DNA of 18,615 bases, from NCBI GenBank assembly GCA_938073925.1, contig CALJGH010000150.1, forward strand, positions 1 to 18,615, written 5' to 3'. A program made the position numbers and the translations under genes. The number at the start of each line of letters is the position of its first letter. The first letter of the stretch is position 1. Of the stretch, positions 1 to 7,302 are shown one piece after another. Source of the stretch: an uncultured Nitrospinaceae bacterium (GTDB lineage Bacteria > Nitrospinota > Nitrospinia > Nitrospinales > VA-1). The notes under the pieces were generated by a model that saw only the letters and a list, made by a program, of their open reading frames with translations, was not told the origin of the DNA and did not search any database.

Positions 1-613
1 AATCATTTTTTTCCTCTCCCAACCGTTTGGAAATTTCGATTTCTTTAATAGCGTGTCCCCAGTCCTTCATTCTTTCATAAACACTGATTAAATTTAAATG
101 GACTTGGACATGGTTCGGTTCGATTGCTAGGACTTTGTTATAGTACTCTTTACACTTTTTTAGGTTTTGGTGATACCAGTATTCCAAAGCGATCTTAAAA
201 AGAATTTCCGGATCATTTTTTTTGATTTCGGCAGCCATCAGGAACTGCACGACAGCAAGGTCGTTCCGGGTCAACATCGAATAGGTTTCTCCCAGACCGA
301 GACGAGTTTGCAAATTTTCAGGATCAATGGCCATAGCTTTTTTAAAAACCACGACAGATTCATCTTTTCTATCCGACTCAAAAAAGATCAATCCCATTTG
401 GTTATAAGCAGGCACAAATTTGGCGTCAATTTTTACAGCTGTATTTAAAATTTCGATGGCCTCATCATAGGCGCCGATTCTTTGTTTTTCCTTGGCATTT
501 TCAAGCAAAACTTTGGGATCATTAGATAGAGCCTCGCCCTGATTTTTAACCTCATTGCTGCACGCCGACAGCAGTATAAAAAAACATAAAAATAAAGTTT
601 TTATATTTAACAT
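1..613 (-). CDS. TPR-repeat lipoprotein, partial (3' end outside window)
   Basis: The gene runs off the left edge, so only the first 204 codons are visible. The N-terminus is a lipoprotein signal: a charged start (MLNIKT), a hydrophobic stretch, and a lipobox L15-S16-A17-C18 followed by S-N, so the mature protein should be lipid-anchored at Cys18. After a short linker come 34-residue-type helical repeats with TPR spacing, for example AYDEAIEILNTAVKIDAKF, then a repeat ending AMAIDPENLQ and another ending VLAIEPNH. TPR proteins are protein-protein scaffolds; the partner cannot be told from sequence. Two adjacent ATGs (616 and 613) are possible starts. I prefer 613 because the AGGA just upstream is 4 nt from it but only 1 nt from the other. 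The gene is divergent from the small cysteine protein gene at 827. Confidence 0.85.
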   Translation of the reverse strand, partial: MLNIKTLFLCFFILLSACSNEVKNQGEALSNDPKVLLENAKEKQRIGAYDEAIEILNTAVKIDAKFVPAYNQMGLIFFESDRKDESVVVFKKAMAIDPENLQTRLGLGETYSMLTRNDLAVVQFLMAAEIKKNDPEILFKIALEYWYHQNLKKCKEYYNKVLAIEPNHVQVHLNLISVYERMKDWGHAIKEIEISKRLGEEKND

Positions 614-636
614 CATTTCCTGTTATCTGAATAAAA

Positions 637-657
637 TTGTTTGAAACGTTTAAACAA
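637..657. promoter_or_regulatory. Nested palindrome, possible operator in divergent intergenic region
   Basis: The sequence contains the perfect 8-bp palindrome AAACGTTT (644-651) flanked by TTGTTT (637-642) and AAACAA (652-657), which are themselves reverse complements. A CG-centred, A/T-flanked palindrome of this kind resembles LacI-family operators. It lies 24-44 nt upstream of the TPR lipoprotein start, where it could overlap that gene's promoter. No regulator gene is in the window, so its function is a guess. Confidence 0.25.
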
Positions 658-728
658 ATACATGAGACGTATTATTACCTCATAATATTACGATAAACAA
701 GATTCATCATTTTTGGGGGAATTATTTC

Positions 729-756
729 TTTGATGAGGCAAAGGTGTGTTTATAAT
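729..756 (+). promoter_or_regulatory. Candidate sigma70-type promoter for the small Cys protein gene
   Basis: There is a perfect -10 hexamer TATAAT at 751-756. A poor -35 (TTTGAT at 729-734, spacing 16, or TTGATG at 730-735, spacing 15) precedes it. It would give a leader of roughly 65 nt before the ATG at 827. The call rests mainly on the -10 match in an AT-rich region, where chance matches are common. Confidence 0.35.
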
Positions 757-826
757 AAAGGCCTGTTTTAGTCAGCTTATAAAAACTTAATTTAGTATTT
801 AAAAATATATAGATCAGGTAATTACC

Positions 827-1063
827 ATGTCCGATGAACTTCCCTATTTAGAAAATGATGATGGTGAGTATTCAGTTCCCTGCCAGTTAAAAATTGCTGA
901 AGATTGTGTTCAAAAAGGCAAATTCTGCGGAGATAAAGAAGAGGCCCGGGACTGGGTCGAAGATGAGTGCTGGATTTCTTCCGGCGAAGGCCATTTTTGT
1001 GTCCAATGTAATGACCAGGTTCTGCGCAATATCGCAAACCTTGCCACCAAAAAAATGATCTGA
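827..1063 (+). CDS. Small cysteine-rich protein of unknown function
   Basis: The 78-residue protein has no family I recognise. It is acidic at the N-terminus and has six cysteines, at 19, 27, 34, 48, 58 and 61. The last two form a CxxC (FCVQC), and a tryptophan follows Cys48. There is no signal peptide or membrane segment, so it is probably cytoplasmic. The cysteine pattern would suit zinc binding or redox chemistry, but this is inference. Support for a real gene: a weak SD-like AGG (816-818) 8 nt before the ATG, a TATAAT upstream, a compact reading frame, and the best coding look of the overlapping frames here. Shorter minus-strand frames over the same stretch have no start signal. The next gene downstream (DUF389) is 145 nt away on the same strand, too far to assume co-transcription. 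Confidence 0.65.
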   Translation: MSDELPYLENDDGEYSVPCQLKIAEDCVQKGKFCGDKEEARDWVEDECWISSGEGHFCVQCNDQVLRNIANLATKKMI

Positions 1064-1191
1064 CCCGTGTGACTCTGGACTCGAAAAATCAATACCCACA
1101 ATTAGTTAAACACTGTATGGCCAGCAGAAAAATTTATCTAGAAGCAAAATGGCAATGGTCTGTTCATTTATGCTCTGATTAAGTTCCTGTG

Positions 1192-1203
1192 GCGGAGCTC
1201 CGC
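1192..1203 (+). promoter_or_regulatory. GC-rich palindrome containing the Shine-Dalgarno of the DUF389 gene
   Basis: GCGGAGCTCCGC is a perfect 12-bp palindrome ending 5 nt before the ATG at 1209. The only SD-like core, GGAG (1194-1197), lies inside it, 11 nt from the start. As RNA it could form a short GCGG/CCGC hairpin with an AGCT loop that would hide the ribosome site. The palindrome is seen directly; any translational effect is inferred. Confidence 0.35.
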
Positions 1204-1208
1204 TAAAT

Positions 1209-2198
1209 ATGAAAATAATCGATGTTGTTACCCCTGCCAAAAACCTGTCCGCCGTGGAAAGCATTATTGGTCAGCATGACTCTGAAGTTCTATGGGTGAG
1301 TGCTGATGAAGACAGGAAGAAAGTGATCCGGGCGTTGGTCAGTGATGACCAGAGACAATCTTTGCTGGATGCCCTGCAAGGATTATTTCAAGGCGAGGAC
1401 CATTCAAAAATTCTTGTTACGGCGCTCGAAGCATCGCTACCGAGAAAAGCACCCACTCTGAATGAAAAAGATTCTTTGGATAAGTCCAGCACCACTCGCG
1501 AAGAACTTTACAACGAGGTTGAAAAAAACACGAGACTCGATTCCACTTACTTGTTACTGGTTATTTTATCCACGGTGGTGGTGGCAATCGGTCTGCTGGA
1601 GAATAACGTCGCAGTGGTAATTGGTGCAATGGTTATCGCTCCTCTGCTGGGTCCAAATATCGCCTTGGCTCTTGGTGCTGCGTTGGGGGATATGCCCCTC
1701 ATATGGAAAGCTTTTAAAACCGGAAGTGCGGGGATTGGGTTGGCATTATTCTTTTCTATAGGTATCGGGATTTGGCATCCAATGGATTTGGATAGCCCGG
1801 AACTTATGGCTCGCACAGATGTTGGAGTGGATTCGATGGCTTTGGCATTGGCTTCGGGAGCGGCAGCTGTGATTTCTTTAACAACGGGTCTTTCAAGTGT
1901 GTTGGTAGGAGTGATGGTTGCTGTTGCACTACTACCTCCCACCGCTACTCTGGGAATCATGCTGGGTGCAGGGCACACTCAACTTGCTATCGGTGCAGCC
2001 TTATTGTTAGCGGTAAATATTGTATGTGTAAATTTGGCAGCCAAGATTGTTTTTTTGGTTCGAGGAATCAAGCCAAGAAGCTGGCTGGAAAAACAAAAGG
2101 CCAATCAATCCATGGTTACTTGCCTTGTGATATGGGTACTTTCTCTGGCTGTACTTTTGGTTGTTATTTTATTCCGCAAAGGATTCTTTATATATTAA
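1209..2198 (+). CDS. DUF389 / TIGR00341 family multi-pass membrane protein
   Basis: This 329-residue protein has the architecture of the TIGR00341/DUF389 family, whose biochemical role is unknown. Residues 1-80 form a soluble N-terminal domain beginning with MKIIDVVTP. A linker is followed by about six to seven hydrophobic segments: roughly 111-130, 133-160, 170-189, 208-225, 228-252, 258-284 and 302-323. Family hallmarks are visible: GAMVIAPLLGPN at 139-150 and LLPPTATLGIMLG at 241-253, both with glycines and prolines inside membrane segments. The protein should sit in the inner membrane. The start at 1209 is the first ATG in frame with the conserved N-terminus; the SD is weak and inside a palindrome. 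It is convergent with the yjbQ-like gene, 82 nt away, and no clear terminator lies between them. Confidence 0.85.
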   Translation: MKIIDVVTPAKNLSAVESIIGQHDSEVLWVSADEDRKKVIRALVSDDQRQSLLDALQGLFQGEDHSKILVTALEASLPRKAPTLNEKDSLDKSSTTREELYNEVEKNTRLDSTYLLLVILSTVVVAIGLLENNVAVVIGAMVIAPLLGPNIALALGAALGDMPLIWKAFKTGSAGIGLALFFSIGIGIWHPMDLDSPELMARTDVGVDSMALALASGAAAVISLTTGLSSVLVGVMVAVALLPPTATLGIMLGAGHTQLAIGAALLLAVNIVCVNLAAKIVFLVRGIKPRSWLEKQKANQSMVTCLVIWVLSLAVLLVVILFRKGFFIY

Positions 2199-2280
2199 CG
2201 AAAATATAAATCAGTAAACGGGGAATTTATATGCAAGGTGATTTTAAGGATACTCGCAATTTTAGAACTTACAACCTGCA

Positions 2281-2700
2281 TTATTCACCCAATAAATGCA
2301 GTAACACATTTCGATTATGCGAATAAACCCGGTGTTCAAAAAGGTAGATTCCCTGCCAGATGCCCAGAGCCATTCTATTTTCTCGTACGGGAATGGATAA
2401 TTGTGTTTGGGTCAGGGCAGCACGAATATGAGCCGGCATATCATCGGGGCCTTCTGCCTGATGGTCATACAAAGGGTCGCCATCGGGAACTAATCGGTTA
2501 AAAAATTGGTTCAAATCTGTCAACACATCAGGGTCTGCATTTTCTTGAATAATAAGTGATGCAGAAGTGTGGGGAATAAACAGGGTTAATAATCCGGAAC
2601 GGATGTTCTGATGTTGCATCCAGTTCTCCACCTCTCTGCTGATTTTATAAATCCCACGGCCCTTTGTTGAAACAAAAAATTGAAATTCTGACTGTTTCAT
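2281..2700 (-). CDS. yjbQ: YjbQ family protein (UPF0047; thiamine-phosphate-synthase-like)
   Basis: The length (139 aa) and motifs match the YjbQ/UPF0047 family, small trimeric proteins of which some have weak thiamine-phosphate synthase activity. The core signatures are HTSASLIIQENADP (44-57), YDHQAEGPDDMPAHIRAAL (78-96) and GIWQGIYLFEHR (113-124). The histidines and acidic residues in these blocks form the conserved site of the family. One small departure: the usual GTWQ reads GIWQ here. The gene is the last of a minus-strand operon; its ATG lies 4 nt after the recN stop, with a GGAAAG stretch inside the end of recN as a distant SD. The true cellular role is not settled for the family. Confidence 0.9.
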   Translation of the reverse strand: MKQSEFQFFVSTKGRGIYKISREVENWMQHQNIRSGLLTLFIPHTSASLIIQENADPDVLTDLNQFFNRLVPDGDPLYDHQAEGPDDMPAHIRAALTQTQLSIPVRENRMALGIWQGIYLFEHRVYSHNRNVLLHLLGE

Positions 2701-2704
2701 ATTA

Positions 2705-4435
2705 TTACGTCTTTCCTTTACCGGTTTTTTTCAAAGGCGCGTCTCCCAAAATTAATTCCCGAGCGTGTTTTAACGAGGCTGCGGTAATTTTCTCTCCGCT
2801 CGACATTCTGGCTACCTCTTCGACACGTTCTTCAAACTCCAGTTGTCGAATTCCAGACCGAGTGCGTTTTCCTTGAACGTGTTTTTCAACACGGTAATGA
2901 CAGGATGCCATTCCAGCAATTTGTGGAAGATGGGTTATGCAAAACACCTGTTTGGTTTCGGAAACCTTTTTAAGTTTGTCGCCGACTTTTTCTGCAACGC
3001 GACCGCCGATTCCCGCATCGACTTCATCAAAAATCATCACAGGAATAGTATCTTGTTCGTTAAGAATAGACTTTAAAGCCAGCATGATGCGCGATAGCTC
3101 GCCGCCAGAAGCTATCTTGGCGAGAGGGCGCAGGTCTTCTCCTGGATTCGGAGAGAACAAAAATTCCAGAGTGCCTAGACCAAGTGATGTGGGTTTTAAT
3201 TTTTCATTGCGGTATTCAACAAAACCGCCAACGTCTGGCGGGTAACTGAATTTCACTCCAAAACGCACACCATTCATATGCAATTCTTTTAATTCTTTTT
3301 CCACACCTGACTTGAGAGATTTTGCTCCCGCCTCCCGCTTATCGGCCAAAGCGATTGCCAGCTTCGATACTACTTTTTCCTTGTCCACAATATCAGCTGA
3401 AAGCTGTTTCATATTTTCTTCATTGCCCGCCAATTGTTCTAGCTCGTTGGCGAACTGGTCGCGTTTTTTTAGAATCTCTAAAACATCGTTGCCATATTTT
3501 CTTTTGAGTCCCGTTATCTCAGCCAGTCGATCTTCTATTTCTTCCAGTCGGCCAGGGTTAAATTCCAGATTACGATCATGCGATCTTAAGGTATCTTCTA
3601 CCTCTTCCAATTCATAAAAAGCAGACTGCGATCGTTCAAAAGGAGCTGCCAAATCTTTATCGACCTCAACCAAAGGCTCCAGTTCTTTTAATATTTGTCG
3701 CAGGTTTTCCAAAATGGAACCGCTTTGCTCTGACAATAAAGTCTGGCTCTGCTGTAGACCTGAGCGAATTTTTTCGGCGTGACGGAGTTTATTTTTTTCC
3801 GCTTTGATTTCTCCTTCCTCATCTTCGGAAAGGTTTGCGGCATTGATTTCTGCGATTTGGAATCCTAAAAATTCTTCCCTTTGCAAACGCTCTTGCTCAT
3901 CCGTCTTTAAAGATTTTAGTTTTTTGACCTGCCCTTGGTAATCTGAAAATTCTTTGGCAAATTTATCGAGACTTGGTTTGGACTTGCCAAACAGGTCGAG
4001 TAGCTCGACATGGATTTCCGGGTGCAGAAGCGCTTGATGGTCGTGTTGCCCGTGTAGGTCTACCAATCGGTCGCCCAGTTTTGCGAGAGTAGCAACGGTG
4101 ATCTGGCTGTCGTTAAGGAAACAGCGATTTTTACCTGAATTAGAAATCTGCCTTTTTATATGAACCTCTCCGTCATCCGATTCAATCCCTATCTCATGCA
4201 CCATTGCCAGAGTTTCTGCATCGGATATCTGAAAAATACCTTCGACCAATGCGGTGGCTTCGCCGGTGCGAATAGAGTCTGTATCGGCCCTGCCGCCCAC
4301 TAACAAATTCAGCGCGTCGATAATAATGGACTTTCCTGCTCCGGTTTCGCCAGTCAGAATATTCAGGCCCTTTTCAAAATTCACCACAAGATTTTCAATA
4401 ATGGCGAAATTCTGAATTCTAATTTCTTTTAGCAT
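2705..4435 (-). CDS. recN: DNA repair protein RecN (SMC-like ATPase)
   Basis: RecN is an SMC-family ATPase that acts at DNA double-strand breaks in the cytoplasm. The 576-residue protein has all parts of the family: N-terminal Walker A GETGAGKS at 29-36, a LHGQHDHQALL block near 127-137, a long charged coiled-coil middle region (about 150-390), the ABC signature ASGGELS at 442-448, Walker B VMIFDE at 466-471, and the switch THLPQIA at 501-507. It is slightly longer than the usual 550-560 residues, with no sign of damage. The start at 4435 gives the canonical beginning MLKEIRIQNFAIIENL. No SD is visible; the 10 nt between the upstream stop and the ATG are A- and C-rich. It is the middle gene of a three-gene operon with a TPR protein and YjbQ. 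Confidence 0.97.
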   Translation of the reverse strand: MLKEIRIQNFAIIENLVVNFEKGLNILTGETGAGKSIIIDALNLLVGGRADTDSIRTGEATALVEGIFQISDAETLAMVHEIGIESDDGEVHIKRQISNSGKNRCFLNDSQITVATLAKLGDRLVDLHGQHDHQALLHPEIHVELLDLFGKSKPSLDKFAKEFSDYQGQVKKLKSLKTDEQERLQREEFLGFQIAEINAANLSEDEEGEIKAEKNKLRHAEKIRSGLQQSQTLLSEQSGSILENLRQILKELEPLVEVDKDLAAPFERSQSAFYELEEVEDTLRSHDRNLEFNPGRLEEIEDRLAEITGLKRKYGNDVLEILKKRDQFANELEQLAGNEENMKQLSADIVDKEKVVSKLAIALADKREAGAKSLKSGVEKELKELHMNGVRFGVKFSYPPDVGGFVEYRNEKLKPTSLGLGTLEFLFSPNPGEDLRPLAKIASGGELSRIMLALKSILNEQDTIPVMIFDEVDAGIGGRVAEKVGDKLKKVSETKQVFCITHLPQIAGMASCHYRVEKHVQGKRTRSGIRQLEFEERVEEVARMSSGEKITAASLKHARELILGDAPLKKTGKGKT

Positions 4436-4445
4436 GGTGGTTTTT

Positions 4446-5171
4446 CTAAGGAGTTAAGTTTTCTAATAATTCCATCCCCTCTTTCCTGAGAGAAAGAAGT
4501 TTTTCATCCTGAGTATTATCTGTAAGTTGTATCAGTTTGTGAAGAGATTCTCGCGCTTGAGTGGAATTATTTTTTTTAACAAGAATCTGTGCCAGTCCCA
4601 GATGATTTTCTGCGTAGTCTGGAGCCAACCGAACGGCCTCTTTTAAATGAAATACCGCTTTATCGGAATCTCCACCCAGAAAAAACGGCAGTTCAAGATA
4701 CAATTTTCCCAAAGCCCGGTGAGGACCGGCATGATTGACTTTCGGGTCCAATTCAACGGCTTTTTTCATGTCTTCTTGAAAAGGTTCGATGATCCCCAAG
4801 CTGGCCCAGATACCCTTCATTTCCGCCTGCTTACCGCGACACAGTCCTCTATAAAAATAGCTGACGGCAGAATCAGGCTGCAGATCAATAGCCCGAGAAC
4901 TGTGAAGAATGCATAAGTCGTAATGGTCACTTTTTGATTCGCCTGCTTTTTTGGCTAAAGAATATTGGGTTCGCGCTTGTCGCCATTGCCACTGATACTG
5001 ATTGGGGTTACCCGCTAAAATTTTTTCTATTTGCGAGGCAATCTCCTGATACCCGGTTTGCAATTGGCTCTTTTCCTGCTGGCTATCAATCTCAGCCAAT
5101 GTTATTGGATTTTCTGCTGAAACAACGGGAACACCAAAAGCAAAAATCAGGAAAAAGACAATCAAATACAT
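4446..5171 (-). CDS. Secreted TPR-repeat protein, first gene of the recN operon
   Basis: This 241-residue protein begins with a signal peptide (hydrophobic residues 2-17, likely cleavage after VSA at 19), so it should be exported to the periplasm. The rest is helical repeat: a block ending SRAIDLQPDSA near 93-103, one ending KAVELDPKVNH, then GPHRALGKLYLELPFFLGGD and KEAVRLAPDYAENHLG. The G-D-x-x-KA spacing after a family-like LPFFLGGD segment recalls the TatT/TRAP-associated TPR group, but the assignment is tentative and no TRAP transporter genes are nearby. The stop is 10 nt before recN, so the two are probably co-transcribed. A periplasmic TPR protein with a DNA-repair gene is an odd pairing and may only reflect shared transcription. 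No SD is seen before the ATG. Confidence 0.8.
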   Translation of the reverse strand: MYLIVFFLIFAFGVPVVSAENPITLAEIDSQQEKSQLQTGYQEIASQIEKILAGNPNQYQWQWRQARTQYSLAKKAGESKSDHYDLCILHSSRAIDLQPDSAVSYFYRGLCRGKQAEMKGIWASLGIIEPFQEDMKKAVELDPKVNHAGPHRALGKLYLELPFFLGGDSDKAVFHLKEAVRLAPDYAENHLGLAQILVKKNNSTQARESLHKLIQLTDNTQDEKLLSLRKEGMELLENLTP

Positions 5172-5203
5172 GGTGAAATTACGCTATAATTAAATAAAAA
5201 TGA

Positions 5204-5280
5204 AGTAACCCCCTCAGTCCCTCTTATCAGGGGTAAGTTATTTAATGTCCCCCCTGATAAGAGGGACTGAGGGGGTTACT
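5204..5280. repeat. Perfect 30-bp inverted repeat with 17-nt spacer
   Basis: Bases 5204-5233 are the exact reverse complement of 5251-5280, with a 17-nt spacer at 5234-5250. The arms begin AGTAACCCCCTCAG and end TATCAGGGG. The element fills most of the 138-bp gap between the divergent starts of the TPR-recN operon and mlaC. There is no T-tract typical of an intrinsic terminator and no ORF inside. Its perfection and its C-rich ends resemble the other intergenic repeats near 17.5 kb, so it is most likely a palindromic dispersed repeat (REP- or MITE-like). Confidence 0.9.
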
Positions 5281-5309
5281 GTTTTTACCACCATTAAAAT
5301 GTATCATAA

Positions 5310-5915
5310 ATGAGAAACCTAATAACAATTGCTTTTACTATAGGGCTTTTTGTTTTAATGATCTCAGCTTCAGCTGATTCGGATAACAAGAGCCCAGAGT
5401 TTGCTGTTAAAAAGCTTTTAGGCGAAATCAAACAAATTGTTAAAAAAGATAGTTTGTCAGATGCTGAACAATCGAAAAATAAAAAACATTCCGATATCGC
5501 GTTGAGTGTCTTAAAGGTGCCGGAAATCAGCCAGAAGGCTCTAGGTAAATATTGGTCAAAACATAGTGCTGAACAACAGAAGCAATTTCAAACATTACTG
5601 GGCGATTTATTTGTCCATGTTGCCTTCCCAAGCTCTGCAAAGTTTTTTGCGAATCTGGATATTATTTATGGAAAACCAAAAAGTAAAAAAGATATGACGG
5701 TCGTTCCGCTAAGCGTGGTGCATGAGAAAGAAGGTGAGGTAGGCATCGATTTCAGAATGAAACAGTCTGAGGAAGGCTGGCAGGTGGTGGATGTTATACT
5801 GGATGGGGTCAGTATGCGTAATAATTTGCGAAGCCAATTTTACAAAATTCTAAAGAAAAATGAATTCAAGGAATTGGTTCAGCGAATGGAAAAAAAATTA
5901 AAAGAGACTGATTGA
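5310..5915 (+). CDS. mlaC: MlaC / Ttg2D family phospholipid-binding periplasmic protein
   Basis: MlaC-type proteins carry phospholipids across the periplasm between the inner-membrane MlaFEDB complex and the outer membrane. The 201-residue protein has a signal peptide (hydrophobic 4-19, cleavage probably after SASA near 22). Family-typical blocks follow: ALGKYWSKHSAEQQKQF, LLGDLF, then GWQVVDVILDGVSMRNNL and SQFYKILKKNEFKELVQRM at the C-terminus. Length and layout are normal for the family. No mlaE, mlaF or mlaD gene is in the window, so this copy is an orphan here. The ATG at 5310 lacks an SD, but no in-frame upstream start fits the signal peptide better. It lies 30 nt after the inverted repeat and 34 nt before rimO on the same strand. 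Confidence 0.88.
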   Translation: MRNLITIAFTIGLFVLMISASADSDNKSPEFAVKKLLGEIKQIVKKDSLSDAEQSKNKKHSDIALSVLKVPEISQKALGKYWSKHSAEQQKQFQTLLGDLFVHVAFPSSAKFFANLDIIYGKPKSKKDMTVVPLSVVHEKEGEVGIDFRMKQSEEGWQVVDVILDGVSMRNNLRSQFYKILKKNEFKELVQRMEKKLKETD

Positions 5916-5949
5916 TTGTCGATATTTATTTTATGAGAAACGAAAAAAT

Positions 5950-7296
5950 ATGAAAAAAGTTGGAATGGTTAGCTTGGGTTGTCCAAAAAATACTGTTGAT
6001 TCTGAACGGGTATTGGGTGATCTCGTTACTTCAGGGTATGACCTTACCCCCGATGAAGAAGATGCTGAGATAATAATCGTTAACACCTGTGGATTTATTG
6101 AATCTGCAAAAAAAGAATCGATCGATGCGATTCTTGAGATGGCTCAAAAAAAGATCGATGGAAAATGTCAAAAGCTGATCGTGACAGGTTGTTTGGCAGA
6201 GCGCCACACTCAGGAACTGCTTGATGAAATCCCCGAAATCGATCATATGCTGGGGGTTGGACAATACCCACAGTTAAAAAATATTCTTGAAGAAGGTGAT
6301 TTTGAAAGCCGCAACCATGTGGCTACGCCTGCTGAATACTACGAATCTTATACCGACCGGTTACTGACCACCGCTTTTTATACGGCTTACTTAAAGATCG
6401 CAGAGGGTTGTTCCAATCGTTGTGCGTTCTGCATCATTCCTAAGATGCGTGGGCCCATGCGCAGTCGGTCACCTGAATCCATTTTAGCGGAAGCAGAAAA
6501 CCTGGCTCAAAGGGGAGTTAAAGAGTTCAATATAATTTCTCAAGACACAACAATGTACGGTTTCGACTTGGCCATGAAAGATGGTTTGGAGAGACTGTTA
6601 AAAGGCATGGCTAAAATTGACGGTGTTGAATGGATGCGACTTTTATATTGTTACCCGACCTTTCTTAACTCCGATGTCATTGACTACATCGCCTCTGAGG
6701 AAAAGGTGTGTCGCTATATTGATGTTCCTCTACAGCATACGCATGATGAAATGTTGAAAAGCATGAAACGTCAGGAAACCGAAGGTGGTGTCCGCAAAAT
6801 GATTGATGAGCTACGTTTAAAAATTCCTGAAATTGCTTTGCGAACCACTTTCATCACTGGCTTTCCCGGAGAAACGGATGAACATTTTAAACATATGCTG
6901 CGATTTATTTGTGAAATGCAGTTCGATCATGTAGGCATTTTTACTTACTCCGATGAAGAAGGTACCACTGCTTTCGATTATCCTGGTCGTGTTCCCGAGG
7001 AAGTCAAAGAAGAGAGAAAAAATATTCTGATGGAATTCCAAAAAGAAATTGCGTTACGAAAAAATCAGGAAAAAGTCGGGCAGTTTGAATCGGTGCTTGT
7101 TGAAGGATTCGATGCTCAGGAAAATTATATAATGACGGGCAGGTTGGCCTCCCAGGCTCCCGATATAGACGGCCAGGTTATTCTGGAAAAATGCGAAGCC
7201 GAGCCAGGTGAAATTATTCCCGTTCGCATAACTGCAGCGGCAGATTACGATCTGGTTGCTGAACCTGTTTCGCAACAGGTTGAATTGACCGAATAG
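5950..7296 (+). CDS. rimO: Ribosomal protein S12 methylthiotransferase RimO
   Basis: RimO is a radical-SAM enzyme that adds a methylthio group to an aspartate of ribosomal protein S12. The 448-residue protein has the three expected parts. The N-terminal MTTase domain begins VGMVSLGCPKNTVDSE, with cluster cysteines 11, 47 and 81. The radical-SAM domain has CxxxCxxC at 154, 158 and 161 (GCSNRCAFCIIPKMRG). The C-terminal TRAM domain (about 376-440) contains GQFESVLVEG. The reading VSLGCPKN and NTCGFIESAKKESID separate it from the tRNA enzyme MiaB. There is no clear SD. It follows mlaC by 34 nt and precedes pfkA by 6 nt, so it is probably co-transcribed with both. Confidence 0.96.
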   Translation: MKKVGMVSLGCPKNTVDSERVLGDLVTSGYDLTPDEEDAEIIIVNTCGFIESAKKESIDAILEMAQKKIDGKCQKLIVTGCLAERHTQELLDEIPEIDHMLGVGQYPQLKNILEEGDFESRNHVATPAEYYESYTDRLLTTAFYTAYLKIAEGCSNRCAFCIIPKMRGPMRSRSPESILAEAENLAQRGVKEFNIISQDTTMYGFDLAMKDGLERLLKGMAKIDGVEWMRLLYCYPTFLNSDVIDYIASEEKVCRYIDVPLQHTHDEMLKSMKRQETEGGVRKMIDELRLKIPEIALRTTFITGFPGETDEHFKHMLRFICEMQFDHVGIFTYSDEEGTTAFDYPGRVPEEVKEERKNILMEFQKEIALRKNQEKVGQFESVLVEGFDAQENYIMTGRLASQAPDIDGQVILEKCEAEPGEIIPVRITAAADYDLVAEPVSQQVELTE

Positions 7297-7302
7297 ACCA
7301 TC

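Noticed and set aside
167..448. Plus-strand 93-codon frame
   Set aside because: It is antisense to the TPR lipoprotein gene, whose minus-strand frame has a lipobox and repeat pattern.
822..1101. Minus-strand frames over the small cysteine protein gene
   Set aside because: They overlap each other and the plus-strand gene, show no start signal and no recognisable motif; the plus-strand frame has a -10 element and a weak SD.
1547..1978. 143-codon minus-strand frame
   Set aside because: It lies wholly inside the DUF389 gene, has low-complexity Ala/Ile/Pro/Thr composition typical of an antisense shadow, and lacks an SD.
2231..2501. Short plus-strand frames after the DUF389 gene
   Set aside because: They run into and are antisense to the yjbQ gene; no conserved features.
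5204..5280. Bidirectional terminator reading of the inverted repeat
   Set aside because: It lies between divergent 5' ends, where no transcript needs to stop, and neither side has a T-tract of useful length directly after the stem.
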